Part shown: positions 1 to 12,135 of the stretch, in pieces
How the letters are laid out: the number at the start of each line of letters is the position of its first letter
How positions within the stretch are numbered: the stretch's first letter is position 1
Source: Spartobacteria bacterium
GTDB taxonomy: Bacteria > Verrucomicrobiota > Verrucomicrobiia > Chthoniobacterales > Chthoniobacteraceae
NCBI GenBank assembly: GCA_021324825.1
Contig: JAJPII010000023.1
Location: 62,001-126,000, forward strand
Direction of reading: 5' to 3'
Length of the DNA stretch: 64,000 nt
Notes under the pieces: generated by a model
Seen by the model: the letters and a program-made list of their open reading frames with translations, nothing else
Database searches by the model: none
What the model was told of the DNA's origin: nothing
Made by a program: the position numbers and the translations under genes

Positions 1-1284
1 CGGCGCCCGGTAGACGCCGTATTCGACGCACATCTTCTCGCACCAGAGCGTCCAGCCTTCATAAAAAATGCCGTGGGCGAAGAGCCGCCGCAGCTTGCTC
101 GGGTTCCGGTTCTGGATGACGAACTGAACATGGTGGCCGGGATACCCCTCATGCGCGCATGTCAGTTCCAGGCCGAAGTGCTGCCGGGTCTCCGTCCGGT
201 TTTCGGGTTCGTTGACCCAGAAAATCCCCTCCTGCTTCTTCTCATAGGGACCTGGTTGCGTATAGGCGGCCGTGGGCATGAGGTGTTTCAAAAAATCGGG
301 CACCGGCAGCACGTCGAGGCGCTCGCGCTCCGGCAGGGTCAGCAGCCCCGCCGCGCGAAAGCGTTCCCGGACTTCGGCGGTCGTCCTCCGGTATTCGGAC
401 AGAAGGGAATCGCCGGATGGCTGCCAGGCTCGCGCCGCTTCTTCAATGATCTCCCGCGCCGGCTTCCGCCCGAACCGGGCGGCCTCGCGTTTCACCTCCG
501 CGCCGAGCCGCTCGATGAGCTTCAGCCCGACGGCCCGCGCTTCCGGCAGGGAAAGGGGGAGGCCGAGGCGCTCCCGGATGAGAAATTCGAATCCTTCCAC
601 GCCGATGGCGAACCCGCCGCCCGCCGGTTTGCGAACGATCTCCCGGGCGAAGGAGTCGAAAGCGGCCCGCGCCCGGCGAAACAACGCCGATGTTTTTTCC
701 GGTGACTCCGCCAGCGGAAGGAGTTTTCCCTCCAGTTCCTGAAGAAACGGCACGACTCCCTCGCACGATTTCACCGCAAGGCGCGTCCAGAGGCCAACAG
801 GCGATTTGAGACACGCCGCGCCTTCCGCGAGGAAGCCGGGCAGCTTTGCCAGGCGGCTTTCGATGGCGGGGCGAATCCTGCCAAGGTTCGAGGAGTTCTT
901 TACCGCGAGGCTGAAGAGGGCCTGGATCGCCGCGTCCGCATGGACTTGGGGATTGTTCCGCCACCGTTCCAGGATGCCGTTCTGGTAAAGCTCCGTCCGC
1001 AGCATCGACAGGAATCCGCGCCTGTCGAGCCAGTCATCCCCTGTAAATGCATTGTCCGCAATGGCTTCCACGGATTCGAGCGTCGTTCGCAGGAGCCGGA
1101 CGTGGCCCCGGTGAACCTCGGCGGTATTCGAACCGAGCTCCGCGTCATAAACGTGCAAACCGAGTTCGCCGGCGGCCTGCGGGAAGAGCCGATAGGTCTC
1201 TTCCAGGAACCGTTCCGCGACGGAACGGAACGTTTTTATTTCCCCGTTCGCCGCCGCGGGAGGTTTTCGACTGGAAGATTTCAT
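1..1284 (-). CDS. DUF885-family protein, metallopeptidase-like (C-terminus beyond window)
   Basis: The reading frame runs from an ATG at 1284 to the left edge, giving 428 codons without a stop, so the C-terminus is missing. Near the end of the visible part is HEGYPGHH (about residues 385-392), the HExxxGHH-type signature of the DUF885 family, which is thought to be a zinc-peptidase-like fold. The preceding N-terminal helical region (PEARAVGLKLIERLGAEV) also fits that family. No signal peptide is obvious, so it may be cytoplasmic, although many relatives are exported. It is divergent from the GT2 gene with 72 bp between them. The substrate is unknown. Family assignment is confident; peptidase activity is inferred from the motif. 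Confidence 0.85.
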   Translation of the reverse strand, partial: MKSSSRKPPAAANGEIKTFRSVAERFLEETYRLFPQAAGELGLHVYDAELGSNTAEVHRGHVRLLRTTLESVEAIADNAFTGDDWLDRRGFLSMLRTELYQNGILERWRNNPQVHADAAIQALFSLAVKNSSNLGRIRPAIESRLAKLPGFLAEGAACLKSPVGLWTRLAVKSCEGVVPFLQELEGKLLPLAESPEKTSALFRRARAAFDSFAREIVRKPAGGGFAIGVEGFEFLIRERLGLPLSLPEARAVGLKLIERLGAEVKREAARFGRKPAREIIEEAARAWQPSGDSLLSEYRRTTAEVRERFRAAGLLTLPERERLDVLPVPDFLKHLMPTAAYTQPGPYEKKQEGIFWVNEPENRTETRQHFGLELTCAHEGYPGHHVQFVIQNRNPSKLRRLFAHGIFYEGWTLWCEKMCVEYGVYRAP

Positions 1285-1356
1285 CTTGACGGGCGTTTTC
1301 AATTGGGCATGATTCCGCCCAAATCAGGCGAAGAGCGCCAAAGAAATAATATTAGT

Positions 1357-2871
1357 ATGCATGGAAGCGCAGGACATATTGTTTGGGGAACTTGTTATTT
1401 GATCGTCCTCATCGGGCTGTCTCTTTACGGCCTTCATCGCTACGCGATCGTCTACCTCTTCCTCAAGTACCGCAAAAATCTTCCGGTCGCCCGGGGCGTC
1501 TTCACGACCCTGCCAAAGGTCACCGTCCAGCTCCCTATATATAATGAGTATTACGTCGTCGAGCGCCTCCTGAAGGCGGTGGCCGCGCTCAACTATCCCC
1601 GGGAACTTCTTCAGATTCAAGTTCTGGATGACTCGACCGACGACACCCGGGACATCTCCGCCGCCCGCGTCCTGGAGTTGCGGGAGGAAGGGTTCCAGGC
1701 GGAACTGATTCACCGCGTCAACAGAGAGGGCTTCAAGGCCGGAGCCCTGGAGACCGGTCTGAATTCCTGCGAGGGCGAGTTCATCCTCATCCTCGACGCC
1801 GACTTCGTGCCTCATCCCGATATCCTGAAGAACACGATCCACCATTTCACCGACCCCGAAGTCGGGATGCTCCAGACCCGCTGGGGCCACCTGAACAGGA
1901 CCTACTCCCTCTTCACGCGGGTTCAGGCCATGTTCCTGGACGGCCATCTCCTCCTGGAACAGACCGCGCGCAGCCGCAGCGGGCGTTTCTTCAACTTCAA
2001 CGGCACCGCCGGTCTCTGGCGCCGCGCCTGCATCGAGGCCTCCGGCGGATGGCAGCACGACACCCTGACCGAAGACCTCGACCTCAGCTACCGGGCGCAA
2101 ATGAAGGGTTGGAAATTTATCTTCCTGGCCGATCTCGTAACCCCCGCCGAGCTGCCCGTTGACATGAACGGCTTCAAATGCCAGCAGCACCGCTGGACCA
2201 AGGGCTCCATCCAGACCTGCAAGAAGCTCCTTCCACGCATCTGGCAGAGCAAACTGCCCCTCAGGATCAAGGTCGAGGCGACCGCGCATCTCACCTCGAA
2301 TTTCGCCTACCTGCTCCTCGCCTTCCTCTGCATGCTCCTCCAGCCCGCCGCCGGCGGCCTTGGCCATGGGATATGGCGTTCCATCCTCATCGACATACCG
2401 ATCTTCACCGCCGCCTCCCTCTCCGCAGGCGTGTTCTATACCTGCGCACAGCGGGAGCTTTATCCCAAAACATGGATGAAGGAAGTCCTCCTCATGCCCT
2501 TCCTGGTGGCCCTGGGCATCGGCCTGTCCCTGAATAACGCCAAAGCCGTCCTCGAAGCGCTCTTCAATCATTCCTCGGACTTCAAGCGCACGCCGAAATA
2601 CGGGATAGAAGGCAAGTCCGCCCAATCCTGGCGTTCCTCGCGGTATTTGCCCCTGGCGTCCTTCCTGCCCTTTGCCGAATTATTTTTCGCCCTCTACTTT
2701 ACTTATTTTCTGATTCATTCGGTGGTTCACCGGCAATATTTCTCACTGCCATTCCTCCTGTTATTCCAGGTGGGTTTTTCCTATGTCGCCGTCGCATCGA
2801 TGGCGCAATGGCTCCCCGCCGCATTCTCCTTCTCCGAGAATTCCCCCGCCGAAGAAGCCGCGGTAGCCTGA
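1357..2871 (+). CDS. Membrane glycosyltransferase family 2, cellulose/glucomannan-synthase-like
   Basis: 504 aa processive-type GT2. One N-terminal membrane helix (about residues 8-30) precedes a cytoplasmic GT-A domain with all four hallmark motifs: DDSTDD, the DADF metal-binding Dx[12 protein letters not shown] with the catalytic Asp, and QQHRW (QxxRW). About four further hydrophobic segments follow in the C-terminal 200 residues. It probably polymerises an NDP-sugar into a surface or extracellular beta-glycan. I chose the ATG at 1357 because the upstream reading frame overlaps the divergent DUF885 gene and adds non-conserved sequence. An L,D-transpeptidase gene follows 65 bp downstream on the same strand. 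The exact sugar cannot be told from sequence. Confidence 0.88.
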   Translation: MHGSAGHIVWGTCYLIVLIGLSLYGLHRYAIVYLFLKYRKNLPVARGVFTTLPKVTVQLPIYNEYYVVERLLKAVAALNYPRELLQIQVLDDSTDDTRDISAARVLELREEGFQAELIHRVNREGFKAGALETGLNSCEGEFILILDADFVPHPDILKNTIHHFTDPEVGMLQTRWGHLNRTYSLFTRVQAMFLDGHLLLEQTARSRSGRFFNFNGTAGLWRRACIEASGGWQHDTLTEDLDLSYRAQMKGWKFIFLADLVTPAELPVDMNGFKCQQHRWTKGSIQTCKKLLPRIWQSKLPLRIKVEATAHLTSNFAYLLLAFLCMLLQPAAGGLGHGIWRSILIDIPIFTAASLSAGVFYTCAQRELYPKTWMKEVLLMPFLVALGIGLSLNNAKAVLEALFNHSSDFKRTPKYGIEGKSAQSWRSSRYLPLASFLPFAELFFALYFTYFLIHSVVHRQYFSLPFLLLFQVGFSYVAVASMAQWLPAAFSFSENSPAEEAAVA

Positions 2872-2936
2872 TATTCCTCGGGCAAAGTTCGAGAGATGCC
2901 TTCGGTGGCATGGAAGGTGCTAAAAATATTCTCATC

Positions 2937-3533
2937 ATGAGAAAATCCCCCCTTTCCCTGGTGCTCACCCTCCTTGCAACCGCCCTCCCGGCGTTCGCTC
3001 AAGCCGACCGCGCCCATGAAGTTGTCATCAGCGTGCCGGACCAAAAGATGGTCGTGTTTGAAAACGGCGCCGAAATGGCGCGCTTCAGCGTGTCGACCTC
3101 CCGCTACGGCGTGGGCGACAGCACGGGCAGCTACGCCACTCCGCTCGGTTCACTGGAAGTCGCCGAGAAGATCGGCGGCAACTCCCCTTTGGGAACGGTC
3201 TTTAAAGGTCGCCGGCCAACAGGTGAAATTCTGGCGCCGAACGCCCCGGGCCGCGATCCCATCGTCACGCGTATCCTCTGGCTCAGGGGGTTGGACGCGG
3301 GCAACCGGAACGCCTACCAGCGAGCCATTTACATCCACGGCACGCCCGTGGAGCGGCTCATAGGCCGGCCCGCCAGCTACGGCTGCGTCCGTATGCGCTC
3401 CTGCGATGTCGCCCGGCTTTACAACATGATCGGCGTGGGCGCGAAGATCAATATCTGCACCGCGTCCGTCCGCATGGCGAAGGCCGTCTACGAGGCGGGC
3501 CGCCGCCACGTCACCTATCTCGCCAGCCTGTAA
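2937..3533 (+). CDS. L,D-transpeptidase (YkuD domain), exported
   Basis: 198 aa. The ATG at 2937 opens a clear signal peptide (RKSPLSLVLTLLATALPAFA, then QA). The YkuD domain follows, with HGTP and the catalytic SYGCVRMRS motif (Cys about residue 150). It should act in the periplasm, making 3-3 peptidoglycan cross-links or anchoring proteins to murein. A second, clearly homologous copy lies at 23339-23950 on the other strand; both share PGRDPIVTRI, LRGL, NRNA and RAIYIHGTP. Initiation at an upstream codon would run into the preceding GT2 gene and lose the signal peptide. Confidence 0.9.
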   Translation: MRKSPLSLVLTLLATALPAFAQADRAHEVVISVPDQKMVVFENGAEMARFSVSTSRYGVGDSTGSYATPLGSLEVAEKIGGNSPLGTVFKGRRPTGEILAPNAPGRDPIVTRILWLRGLDAGNRNAYQRAIYIHGTPVERLIGRPASYGCVRMRSCDVARLYNMIGVGAKINICTASVRMAKAVYEAGRRHVTYLASL

Positions 3534-3566
3534 GCCTCAAAAGAAAATCCGGGGTCGCCCCGTCGA

Positions 3567-3683
3567 ATTTGCTTGGCTCTCCCCCTCTAATGGGGTTATA
3601 TTCCGCACTGTGCCGCTATAGGATGTGGTTATTCCCATCCATTCACAGTTTATTCACCGTTCGGAACCCGGAGAGCCAAGCGA

Positions 3684-3685
<2 letters not shown>
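3567..3685 (+). promoter_or_regulatory. Long inverted repeat enclosing the nrdJ leader; sequesters SD and start codon
   Basis: GCTTGGCTCTCC (3571-3582) and GGAGAGCCAAGC (3670-3681) are perfect 12-bp complements. Pairing extends outward through one G-U to 3567-3570 with 3682-3685, giving a 16-bp helix with an 87-nt loop. The 3' arm contains the likely Shine-Dalgarno GGAGAG and the first two bases of the nrdJ ATG at 3684. If transcribed from upstream, the folded form would hide the ribosome site. A small inner hairpin, CCCC (3582-3585) with GGGG (3592-3595), lies in the loop. I see no cobalamin-riboswitch B12 box and no clear NrdR boxes. Function is inferred from base pairing only. Confidence 0.55.
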
Positions 3686-6737
<3,052 letters not shown>

Positions 6738-6759
6738 ACTCGAAGCGCGGCCAAAGCGC

Positions 6760-7980
6760 CTAGTGCTTTATTATTTTCAACGCATAGAGCACGCCTTCCG
6801 GGACCAGTTCATACAATCGGAACTGGACGAACAGGATCAAGTATTGATTTAACTCCATGGCGCAAATGCCCACCACGCAGAGAACGAGTATAAACGTCCG
6901 GCGCCGGCCCCAGTTCGCGCCGAGCGCGGCCAGTTGCTGCCAGGCCATGTAGCGGAGCGGCATGTCCCACATATTCGTATAACGGAGGTTCATGCCGTAC
7001 TTCACATTCGCCATGAGGAGGTAGCTGAACCCGATGAACGAGCCGAGGAAGAGTTCTTCCTTCCTCGATTTATTCAACTGGGAGAGCCGCCCGATCGCCA
7101 GCAGGAGGATGACGGGGCCGACCAGCAGCAGTTCCGCGATGTAGCGATACCATGGCCCGTCGCCCGTGCGGATCGCGTAGGGATGTACGAGATTTTTCGT
7201 GACGGAAAGGTGATACGTTTCGAAGAAATTCGCCGGGCCGCCCGCGAGCAGGACGAGCACGCAGACGCCCGCGAGCGGCCCGGCGACGGTCATGAGCAGC
7301 AGTGAGCGGCTAACCTCGCCGAATTTCAGCCAGCGATTCACACACAGGATTCCCGCGATGGCGAAGAAAACGAAGAAAGAGTTCTCCTTCGTCATGACCA
7401 TGCACGCGAAGCTCAGTCCGTAGAGAAGGAGAAGACCGTTCCTATTGGGATTATGCAGGCACTCCCAAAGCAACCAGAGGGTCAGCAACGCCCAGAAAGT
7501 GAAGAACCCATCCACCAGCGCGTATTGCGACATATGGATTTGCGTGGGCGCGCAAGCCACGAACGCCAGAACCGCGAGGGCGCACTCCTTTCCGCCGAGG
7601 CGGAACGCAAAGAAGAAGGAGAGAAGCAGGGTCAGGATGCTGAACAGGCACGCGACGCATTGGAGGGAATGGAGCGAATCCGCGCCGGTGGCCAGCCGCC
7701 AGAGATAGGAAACGAAGATGTAGAGAAACCGGAGCGGCGGCAGGATGGAGGTGGGGAGCTTCCTCTGCTCCGCGAGGTAGCCCTCGACGATGCTCGGGTA
7801 ATCGGCGAGGCCGCCCTTGGTAAGAAAGTTAAGATACTCCCGGTAGAGGCCCTCATCGAAGCCGACGTGATAGAAAGTGCCGGACGGATAAACCCTGACA
7901 AAGACGCCAAGGAGAAGGATGACCGCGAACCCGACGCTCCACTGAACGTCCCGGAATGCCTCCGCAAGCCGCGACCTCAT
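6760..7980 (-). CDS. Polytopic GT-C-type glycosyltransferase-like membrane protein
   Basis: 406 aa from the ATG at 7980, which overlaps the stop of the upstream gene (ATGA), so translation is probably coupled. The protein has about ten hydrophobic segments. Its N-terminal loop GFDEGLYREYL has the Asp-Glu pair typical of GT39/ArnT/PMT-like polyprenyl-phosphate-sugar transferases, and CAPTQIHMSQYALVDGFFTFWALLTLW resembles their conserved second region. It would use a lipid-linked sugar on the periplasmic side. It is the last gene of a three-gene minus-strand run (11167 to 6760) next to pilin-like genes. A longer upstream reading frame exists but lies inside the previous gene. Acceptor and sugar are unknown. 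Confidence 0.75.
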   Translation of the reverse strand: MRSRLAEAFRDVQWSVGFAVILLLGVFVRVYPSGTFYHVGFDEGLYREYLNFLTKGGLADYPSIVEGYLAEQRKLPTSILPPLRFLYIFVSYLWRLATGADSLHSLQCVACLFSILTLLLSFFFAFRLGGKECALAVLAFVACAPTQIHMSQYALVDGFFTFWALLTLWLLWECLHNPNRNGLLLLYGLSFACMVMTKENSFFVFFAIAGILCVNRWLKFGEVSRSLLLMTVAGPLAGVCVLVLLAGGPANFFETYHLSVTKNLVHPYAIRTGDGPWYRYIAELLLVGPVILLLAIGRLSQLNKSRKEELFLGSFIGFSYLLMANVKYGMNLRYTNMWDMPLRYMAWQQLAALGANWGRRRTFILVLCVVGICAMELNQYLILFVQFRLYELVPEGVLYALKIIKH

Positions 7981-9326
7981 GTGGCAGGGACCGGAACGGA
8001 CGGGGATTCCAGGGACGCGGCGCGGCGCTTTTTCAATAACGGAGCCAGCAGCGCGCAGAATATCACGAGCCATGGCAGATTTGTCCAAAGCGTCCAGTGC
8101 GAGGCAAATTCGTTGATCGAGAGTCCATAAAACCAGGGCATTCCAAACTTCCCCTGCGAATTCATGGAGATGGTGTTGTAGAACTGGAATAAAAAGAGGC
8201 TGCTTGCCGCCGTCAACGCCACGTACCAATTCGTCGAACAAAGCAGGATGAACGGCGCCGGCCACACCATATATTGGGCGCATGCCCCGGGCGTTAAGAG
8301 AAAGAAAATCGCCCACGCATAGGCTATCGTGGAAAGGAGTGACTTTGCGGGAAGCGCCCGCCGCCGCCACGCCAGCACGACGATGCTGAGAACCACGGTG
8401 TACTTCAATATATTCATCGTAACCTTTTGAGCGGTGCTCAGGCCGGTGAACGTGATGTGGCTGAACTCCGGCCAATGTGTAGCCCGCAGCCAATAAGTTA
8501 TTCCCCATATTCCCCAGTAGCTGCCGTACCCGAGCACATTATGGAGGAACAGAACAGGACATCCCATTAAGGCCGGTGACCAGCCTATCAGGCAAACGGC
8601 GGCGGTGCAAAACGCGAAACGCCAACCTTGCCGCCGATGAACCCAGAAGAAAAAGAAAATCGGCCCGAGCAGGACGGAGATAATCTTGATGTTGCATGCG
8701 ATTCCGAGAAAAAGCGCGCAGGACAGCGGGCGCTCCTCGATGCACATCCAGGCGGCCAGAAGGAGGAAAAGCACCATTATTGAATCGAAGTTTCCATGGT
8801 AGCCGGAGACCATGAACGAGACGGGGCTCAGGGCAAAAAGGCAGAGCGCCCAGATGGGCGGCTCGCCTATCTTCCGCCTAATCCGAAGAACGACCCATAC
8901 CGCGAGCAGGTCCGCTAGTATGGGCGGAAGACGCAGAAGAAAAGGAAAGAGGAAAGATTCGGTCGCCGAGAATGGCGCCGCCAGGAAGGGGAATTTGGAG
9001 CCAAGAAGACGGAGAAGGTAGGGAAAGAGGAAGGGTTCGCGCGGCGGGAGGTAGGCCGCCAGAAAGGGAAATTGGGAGCCGAGGTATGCCGCGCTCTTGT
9101 AAGTGCCCGCGAAATAACCGGCTATGAGAGGTGTATGATTGAAGATCCCGGTTTGCTCGGTTGCCCGGTACATCCCCGTTAATCCGATAGCCGCCAATTT
9201 CTTGCCGAAGAACATATGGAGGAAGACATCCGTGATGCCAATGGTCGTCCACGCGCAATAGAGCTTTAACAGCAGCGCAAACAGCGCGGCGCACCATACG
9301 AGGAATTCGGGACGCGCGTTTTTCAT
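7977..9326 (-). CDS. Polytopic GT-C-type mannosyltransferase-like membrane protein
   Basis: 449 aa with about ten to twelve membrane segments. GNFDSIMVLFLLLAAW and KIISVLLGPIFFF are reminiscent of GPI-mannosyltransferase/DUF2029-type GT-C enzymes that use polyprenyl-phosphate sugars. It starts at 9326, four bases into the stop of the upstream gene (ATGA overlap), and ends overlapping the next gene in the same way, so the three genes form a tight operon. A 26-residue segment is duplicated in tandem (about residues 81-132). The sugar and acceptor cannot be deduced; pilin or exopolysaccharide glycosylation is a guess from context. Confidence 0.72.
   Translation of the reverse strand: MKNARPEFLVWCAALFALLLKLYCAWTTIGITDVFLHMFFGKKLAAIGLTGMYRATEQTGIFNHTPLIAGYFAGTYKSAAYLGSQFPFLAAYLPPREPFLFPYLLRLLGSKFPFLAAPFSATESFLFPFLLRLPPILADLLAVWVVLRIRRKIGEPPIWALCLFALSPVSFMVSGYHGNFDSIMVLFLLLAAWMCIEERPLSCALFLGIACNIKIISVLLGPIFFFFWVHRRQGWRFAFCTAAVCLIGWSPALMGCPVLFLHNVLGYGSYWGIWGITYWLRATHWPEFSHITFTGLSTAQKVTMNILKYTVVLSIVVLAWRRRALPAKSLLSTIAYAWAIFFLLTPGACAQYMVWPAPFILLCSTNWYVALTAASSLFLFQFYNTISMNSQGKFGMPWFYGLSINEFASHWTLWTNLPWLVIFCALLAPLLKKRRAASLESPSVPVPAT
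8930..9085 (-). repeat. In-frame tandem duplication, 2 x 78 bp (26 codons)
   Basis: Two adjacent 78-bp units, 8930-9007 and 9008-9085, lie within the membrane glycosyltransferase gene. They encode LGSQFPFLAAYLPPREPF... and LGSKFPFLAAPFSATESF..., about 60 % identical, each ending in LFP(Y/F)LLRL. The unit length is a multiple of three, so the frame is kept. It looks like a diverged internal duplication of a loop plus partial membrane segment. Confidence 0.8.
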
Positions 9327-11167
9327 GGCGCCGCTTCGATATTCCTCTTCAATTCCTGGAACTCGGGACGCTCCGGCTCAAGTTTGATCGCTTCCCTTAT
9401 CTCCCGGTCGGCCCTGGCCGTTTCCTTCTCCTGGAACAGCGATTGCGCGAGGAGGTAGCGGGTTTTCGCGTCATCGGGTTCTATTTGCACGGAAAGGCTC
9501 AGGAATCGCGTGGCGATATCCCAATGCCGCTCGTTCATGGCGAGCATCCCCAGGTTGTTATAGGCGCCGCTGTGGCGCGGGTTTATCTCCAGAGCGCGGC
9601 GGTAAAACGCCTTGGCCTTGGAGAGGTCGCCTTTCTTCACCCAAAGGTTTCCCAAGGCAAAATTGATCTCCGAGTTGGCCGGGACGTATTGGTATGCCCG
9701 CTCCAGATTCGTTTGCGCGCGGTCCAGGTTGCCGGCGGCGGTCGCCTTGATGCCTGTATTATAATAGTCGAGCGACCAAAGTCCCGGTTCGCGTTGCGGC
9801 CACGAGACGAAAAGAGTCGAGAGCGCCGTGAGCGAGCAGTAAGCCGCCGGTTGCCCCCAATCGCCCGCCACGAGCGAGGCCCAGAGTTGCCAAAGGCCGA
9901 AGGCCGCCATGAGCAGCAGGCCGGGAACGGCGGCCAGCCGGTAGCGTTCTGTAATGAATACGGGCAGCAATGCGCTCATGTGCAGGAGTATGGCGGCGCT
10001 CACCCAGCGCGACCGCGCGAACTTCACATTAGCGATTATCGTGCCCGGTACGCCAAGGGCGGCCACGAGGCCAAAGCCGATGCCGGGCGTTAAAATCCCG
10101 TCGATTCGAAAGAGGTTGATGATGCTGAGGTCGTCATATTGGTAGGCATTCCAGAAATTCTTAAATTTGACACCCATTAGTTCCAGCCATTCTGAGAAAT
10201 GAGAGTGAATATACTGATTCGCCCTGGTCGACCAAAATTTTGAGACCGCCGCCCGCGTCAGGGAATGGCCCTCCGCTTTCTCGGCCATCGTTATCGAATC
10301 CTTCAGCATCCCTTCCTGCCCGGCGCGGAGGCCAGGGGGGATCTTCGGGTAGCCGTTGGCGATGGGATTGTTGCCGATGTAGAAGTTCACCCCGCTGTGC
10401 GCGGAGAGGAGAACCGGCTCCCCGGCGACGAAGTAATTGTGAACCCAACAGGGGGAGACGCCGAGGAAAACGCCGGCCATGAGGACGCACACCGCCGGCG
10501 CGATTTTCGTGAGCCGTTTTGCGAAGGGCGCCCCGCGTTCCACTTTCAGGAAAATCGCGGCGATGATCAGGAACAGGAGGAAGAGAATCGTGGCCACCAT
10601 CATCGCGACAACGCCGGTCGCGAGGCCCATCCAGAACCACGGGTTCCAGCACGAGGCGCCCCGCGTCTTCACCAGCCAGAAAACCAAGGCCCAGTAAGCC
10701 AGAACGAGCCAGGTCGTAGGCATAAGGACGATGGAAAACGTCTGCGCGGGCAGGAAGAAAACCCAGCCCGTCGCCGCGATGGCGCCGATGATTTTTCCCG
10801 GCGCGCGCGGGGCGTCAAACACCGTGTTTGCAAGCTGGAAGATGAGCACGCCGACGAGCGCTTCGGAAACGCATTGGAGCAGGCCCACGGCAAACGGGTT
10901 ATAGCCCGCGACGGAGTAAATACCCGCGAGGAAATAAGCGTAGCCCGGCAGGCCGTAGAAGGCATGGTAATCGAACGTTCCTTTCATGAGGCGGAGCGCC
11001 CAGTCGTTGTAGAACTTCATGTCCTCGCTCTCGGGGAGGAAATACGCGGAGTGCGAGAAGCGCGCGAGGACGAGGAGCCGCGCGAAAAGCACGAGCGCAA
11101 AAACCAGCAGGGCGGGGGAGGCCCCCCCCGTGCTCTGTTTTGTCGCGGCTCTCGTTACAGTTGGCAT
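9323..11167 (-). CDS. GT39-like membrane glycosyltransferase with C-terminal TPR repeats
   Basis: About 614 aa. The N-terminal two thirds are polytopic with an ArnT/PMT-like first loop (FLPESEDMKFYNDWALRLMKG), then a long periplasmic loop containing HSGVNFYIGNNP. The last about 150 residues are at least three TPR units (for example SEINFALGNLWVKKGDLSKAK and HSGAYNNLGMLAMNERHWD). This architecture is common for lipid-linked-sugar transferases that glycosylate proteins. I chose the ATG at 11167 rather than the one at 11218 because the longer form adds non-conserved sequence and neither has a good Shine-Dalgarno. It is first in the three-gene minus-strand operon and diverges from the pilin-like gene at 11242. 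Confidence 0.75.
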   Translation of the reverse strand: MPTVTRAATKQSTGGASPALLVFALVLFARLLVLARFSHSAYFLPESEDMKFYNDWALRLMKGTFDYHAFYGLPGYAYFLAGIYSVAGYNPFAVGLLQCVSEALVGVLIFQLANTVFDAPRAPGKIIGAIAATGWVFFLPAQTFSIVLMPTTWLVLAYWALVFWLVKTRGASCWNPWFWMGLATGVVAMMVATILFLLFLIIAAIFLKVERGAPFAKRLTKIAPAVCVLMAGVFLGVSPCWVHNYFVAGEPVLLSAHSGVNFYIGNNPIANGYPKIPPGLRAGQEGMLKDSITMAEKAEGHSLTRAAVSKFWSTRANQYIHSHFSEWLELMGVKFKNFWNAYQYDDLSIINLFRIDGILTPGIGFGLVAALGVPGTIIANVKFARSRWVSAAILLHMSALLPVFITERYRLAAVPGLLLMAAFGLWQLWASLVAGDWGQPAAYCSLTALSTLFVSWPQREPGLWSLDYYNTGIKATAAGNLDRAQTNLERAYQYVPANSEINFALGNLWVKKGDLSKAKAFYRRALEINPRHSGAYNNLGMLAMNERHWDIATRFLSLSVQIEPDDAKTRYLLAQSLFQEKETARADREIREAIKLEPERPEFQELKRNIEAAP

Positions 11168-11241
11168 CAGTTCTGCTTTTACACGTTGGCAGCGAGAAAT
11201 CGCATAACCAAACAACAAACAAACGAACTAATAAAACCGAT

Positions 11242-11649
11242 ATGCTCAAGAAACTGAACAGGAATCGCGGGGGCTTCACCCTCGTCGAAATCATGATAGT
11301 GGTTGCGATCATCGCCTTGCTCGCGGCGATCGCGGTCCCGAACTTCCTCCGCGCCCGCAAACGCTCCCAAGCGACCCGCGTGCTGGAGGATCTCCGCATG
11401 CTTGACTCCGCGCTGGATCAATACGCGATCGAGAACGGCAAGACGACCGGCTCGGCTGCGAACTTCACCGACCTGAAGAACTACATCAAGACCGGCACCA
11501 CGCTCTACGCGACGGGCCAGGACATCTATGGCGACACGTACGGCGGCTCCGGCGGCGTCTTCACGGTTGACACCGTGCCGCAAGTCCCGACCAACGCATT
11601 CAACACGCTCTCGGACGTGGCTCCGAACGCCTTCTGGTCTCCCTTCTAA
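11242..11649 (+). CDS. Type IV pilin-like / type II secretion pseudopilin, copy 1
   Basis: 135 aa. A short basic leader ends in the prepilin peptidase site RGG|FTLVEIMIVVAIIALLAAIA, with Phe+1 and Glu+5, followed by the single hydrophobic helix. The soluble part is short (about 100 residues) and has no Cys pair. It closely resembles the next gene: RKRSQATR, LDSALDQYA, NFTDLKNY, TLYATG, and NAFWSPF against TTFWSPY. Such short pseudopilins are abundant in Verrucomicrobia and Planctomycetes. No clear Shine-Dalgarno precedes the ATG at 11242; the leader is AT-rich. It probably forms or primes a filament in the periplasm or at the surface, but no pilus assembly genes are nearby. Confidence 0.85.
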   Translation: MLKKLNRNRGGFTLVEIMIVVAIIALLAAIAVPNFLRARKRSQATRVLEDLRMLDSALDQYAIENGKTTGSAANFTDLKNYIKTGTTLYATGQDIYGDTYGGSGGVFTVDTVPQVPTNAFNTLSDVAPNAFWSPF

Positions 11650-11674
11650 GACCGGGAATGGCAAAATTCATGGG

Positions 11675-11719
11675 AACATCCAGTTGTCCGCCCGCGAACT
11701 GGGCGGGCAGCTGGATGTT
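11675..11719 (+). promoter_or_regulatory. Strong stem-loop between the two pilin-like genes
   Basis: The arms 11675-11693 and 11701-11719 pair over 19 bp with two G-U wobbles and a 7-nt loop (gcgaact). No U-run follows, so it is not a textbook Rho-independent terminator. The second pilin gene starts 24 bp downstream with its own Shine-Dalgarno (AAGGAG). It could be an mRNA stability or processing element that sets the ratio of the two pilins, or a Rho-independent-like pause. The pairing is seen in sequence; the role is inferred. Confidence 0.6.
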
Positions 11720-11742
11720 GAGTTTCCAAGGAGACTGTTCCT

Positions 11743-12135
11743 ATGTTCCACAGCCGGAGACGCGGGGGCTTCACCCTGGTTGAGATTATGATCGTCGTGG
11801 CGATCATCGGTCTTTTGGCCGCCATCGCCATACCGAACTGGATCCGCGGCCGCAAGCGTTCCCAAGCCACGCGGACGCTGGATGAGTTGCGCATCCTCGA
11901 CAGCGCGCTCGACCAATACGCGATGGACAACAGCAAATTGTCCGGCGCCACCACCAACTTCACCGATCTCAAGAACTATCTGAAGACAGGCACCCCCCTT
12001 TACGCCACGGGGGCCGACATTTTCGGAAATACGTACGGGCCCTTTAATGTCGATACCGTGCCGAAGGTCAACACGCCGACCTTCAACGCCCTTTCCGACG
12101 TGGCGGACACCACGTTCTGGTCGCCGTATCACTAA
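11743..12135 (+). CDS. Type IV pilin-like / pseudopilin, copy 2
   Basis: 130 aa paralogue of the preceding gene. Prepilin site RRGG|FTLVEIMIVVAIIGLLAAIA is followed by a short globular part (SQATRTLDELRILDSALDQYA ... FWSPYH). The Shine-Dalgarno AAGGAG lies 9 nt before the ATG. The tandem arrangement with copy 1 suggests gene duplication, with major and minor subunits or alternative fibres. Its 3' end overlaps the upstream extension of the TPR membrane protein at 12047-14146. No partner secretion ATPase or platform protein is visible in the window. Confidence 0.85.
   Translation: MFHSRRRGGFTLVEIMIVVAIIGLLAAIAIPNWIRGRKRSQATRTLDELRILDSALDQYAMDNSKLSGATTNFTDLKNYLKTGTPLYATGADIFGNTYGPFNVDTVPKVNTPTFNALSDVADTTFWSPYH

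Noticed and set aside
1324-2625. Long minus-strand open frame across the GT2 gene
   Set aside because: Translation is low-complexity Gly/Glu/Val-rich with no family features; it is a shadow of the plus-strand gene in GC-rich DNA.
3534-3683. Cobalamin riboswitch upstream of nrdJ
   Set aside because: No B12-box-like sequence; the leader is only 150 nt and its structure is a simple long-range helix.
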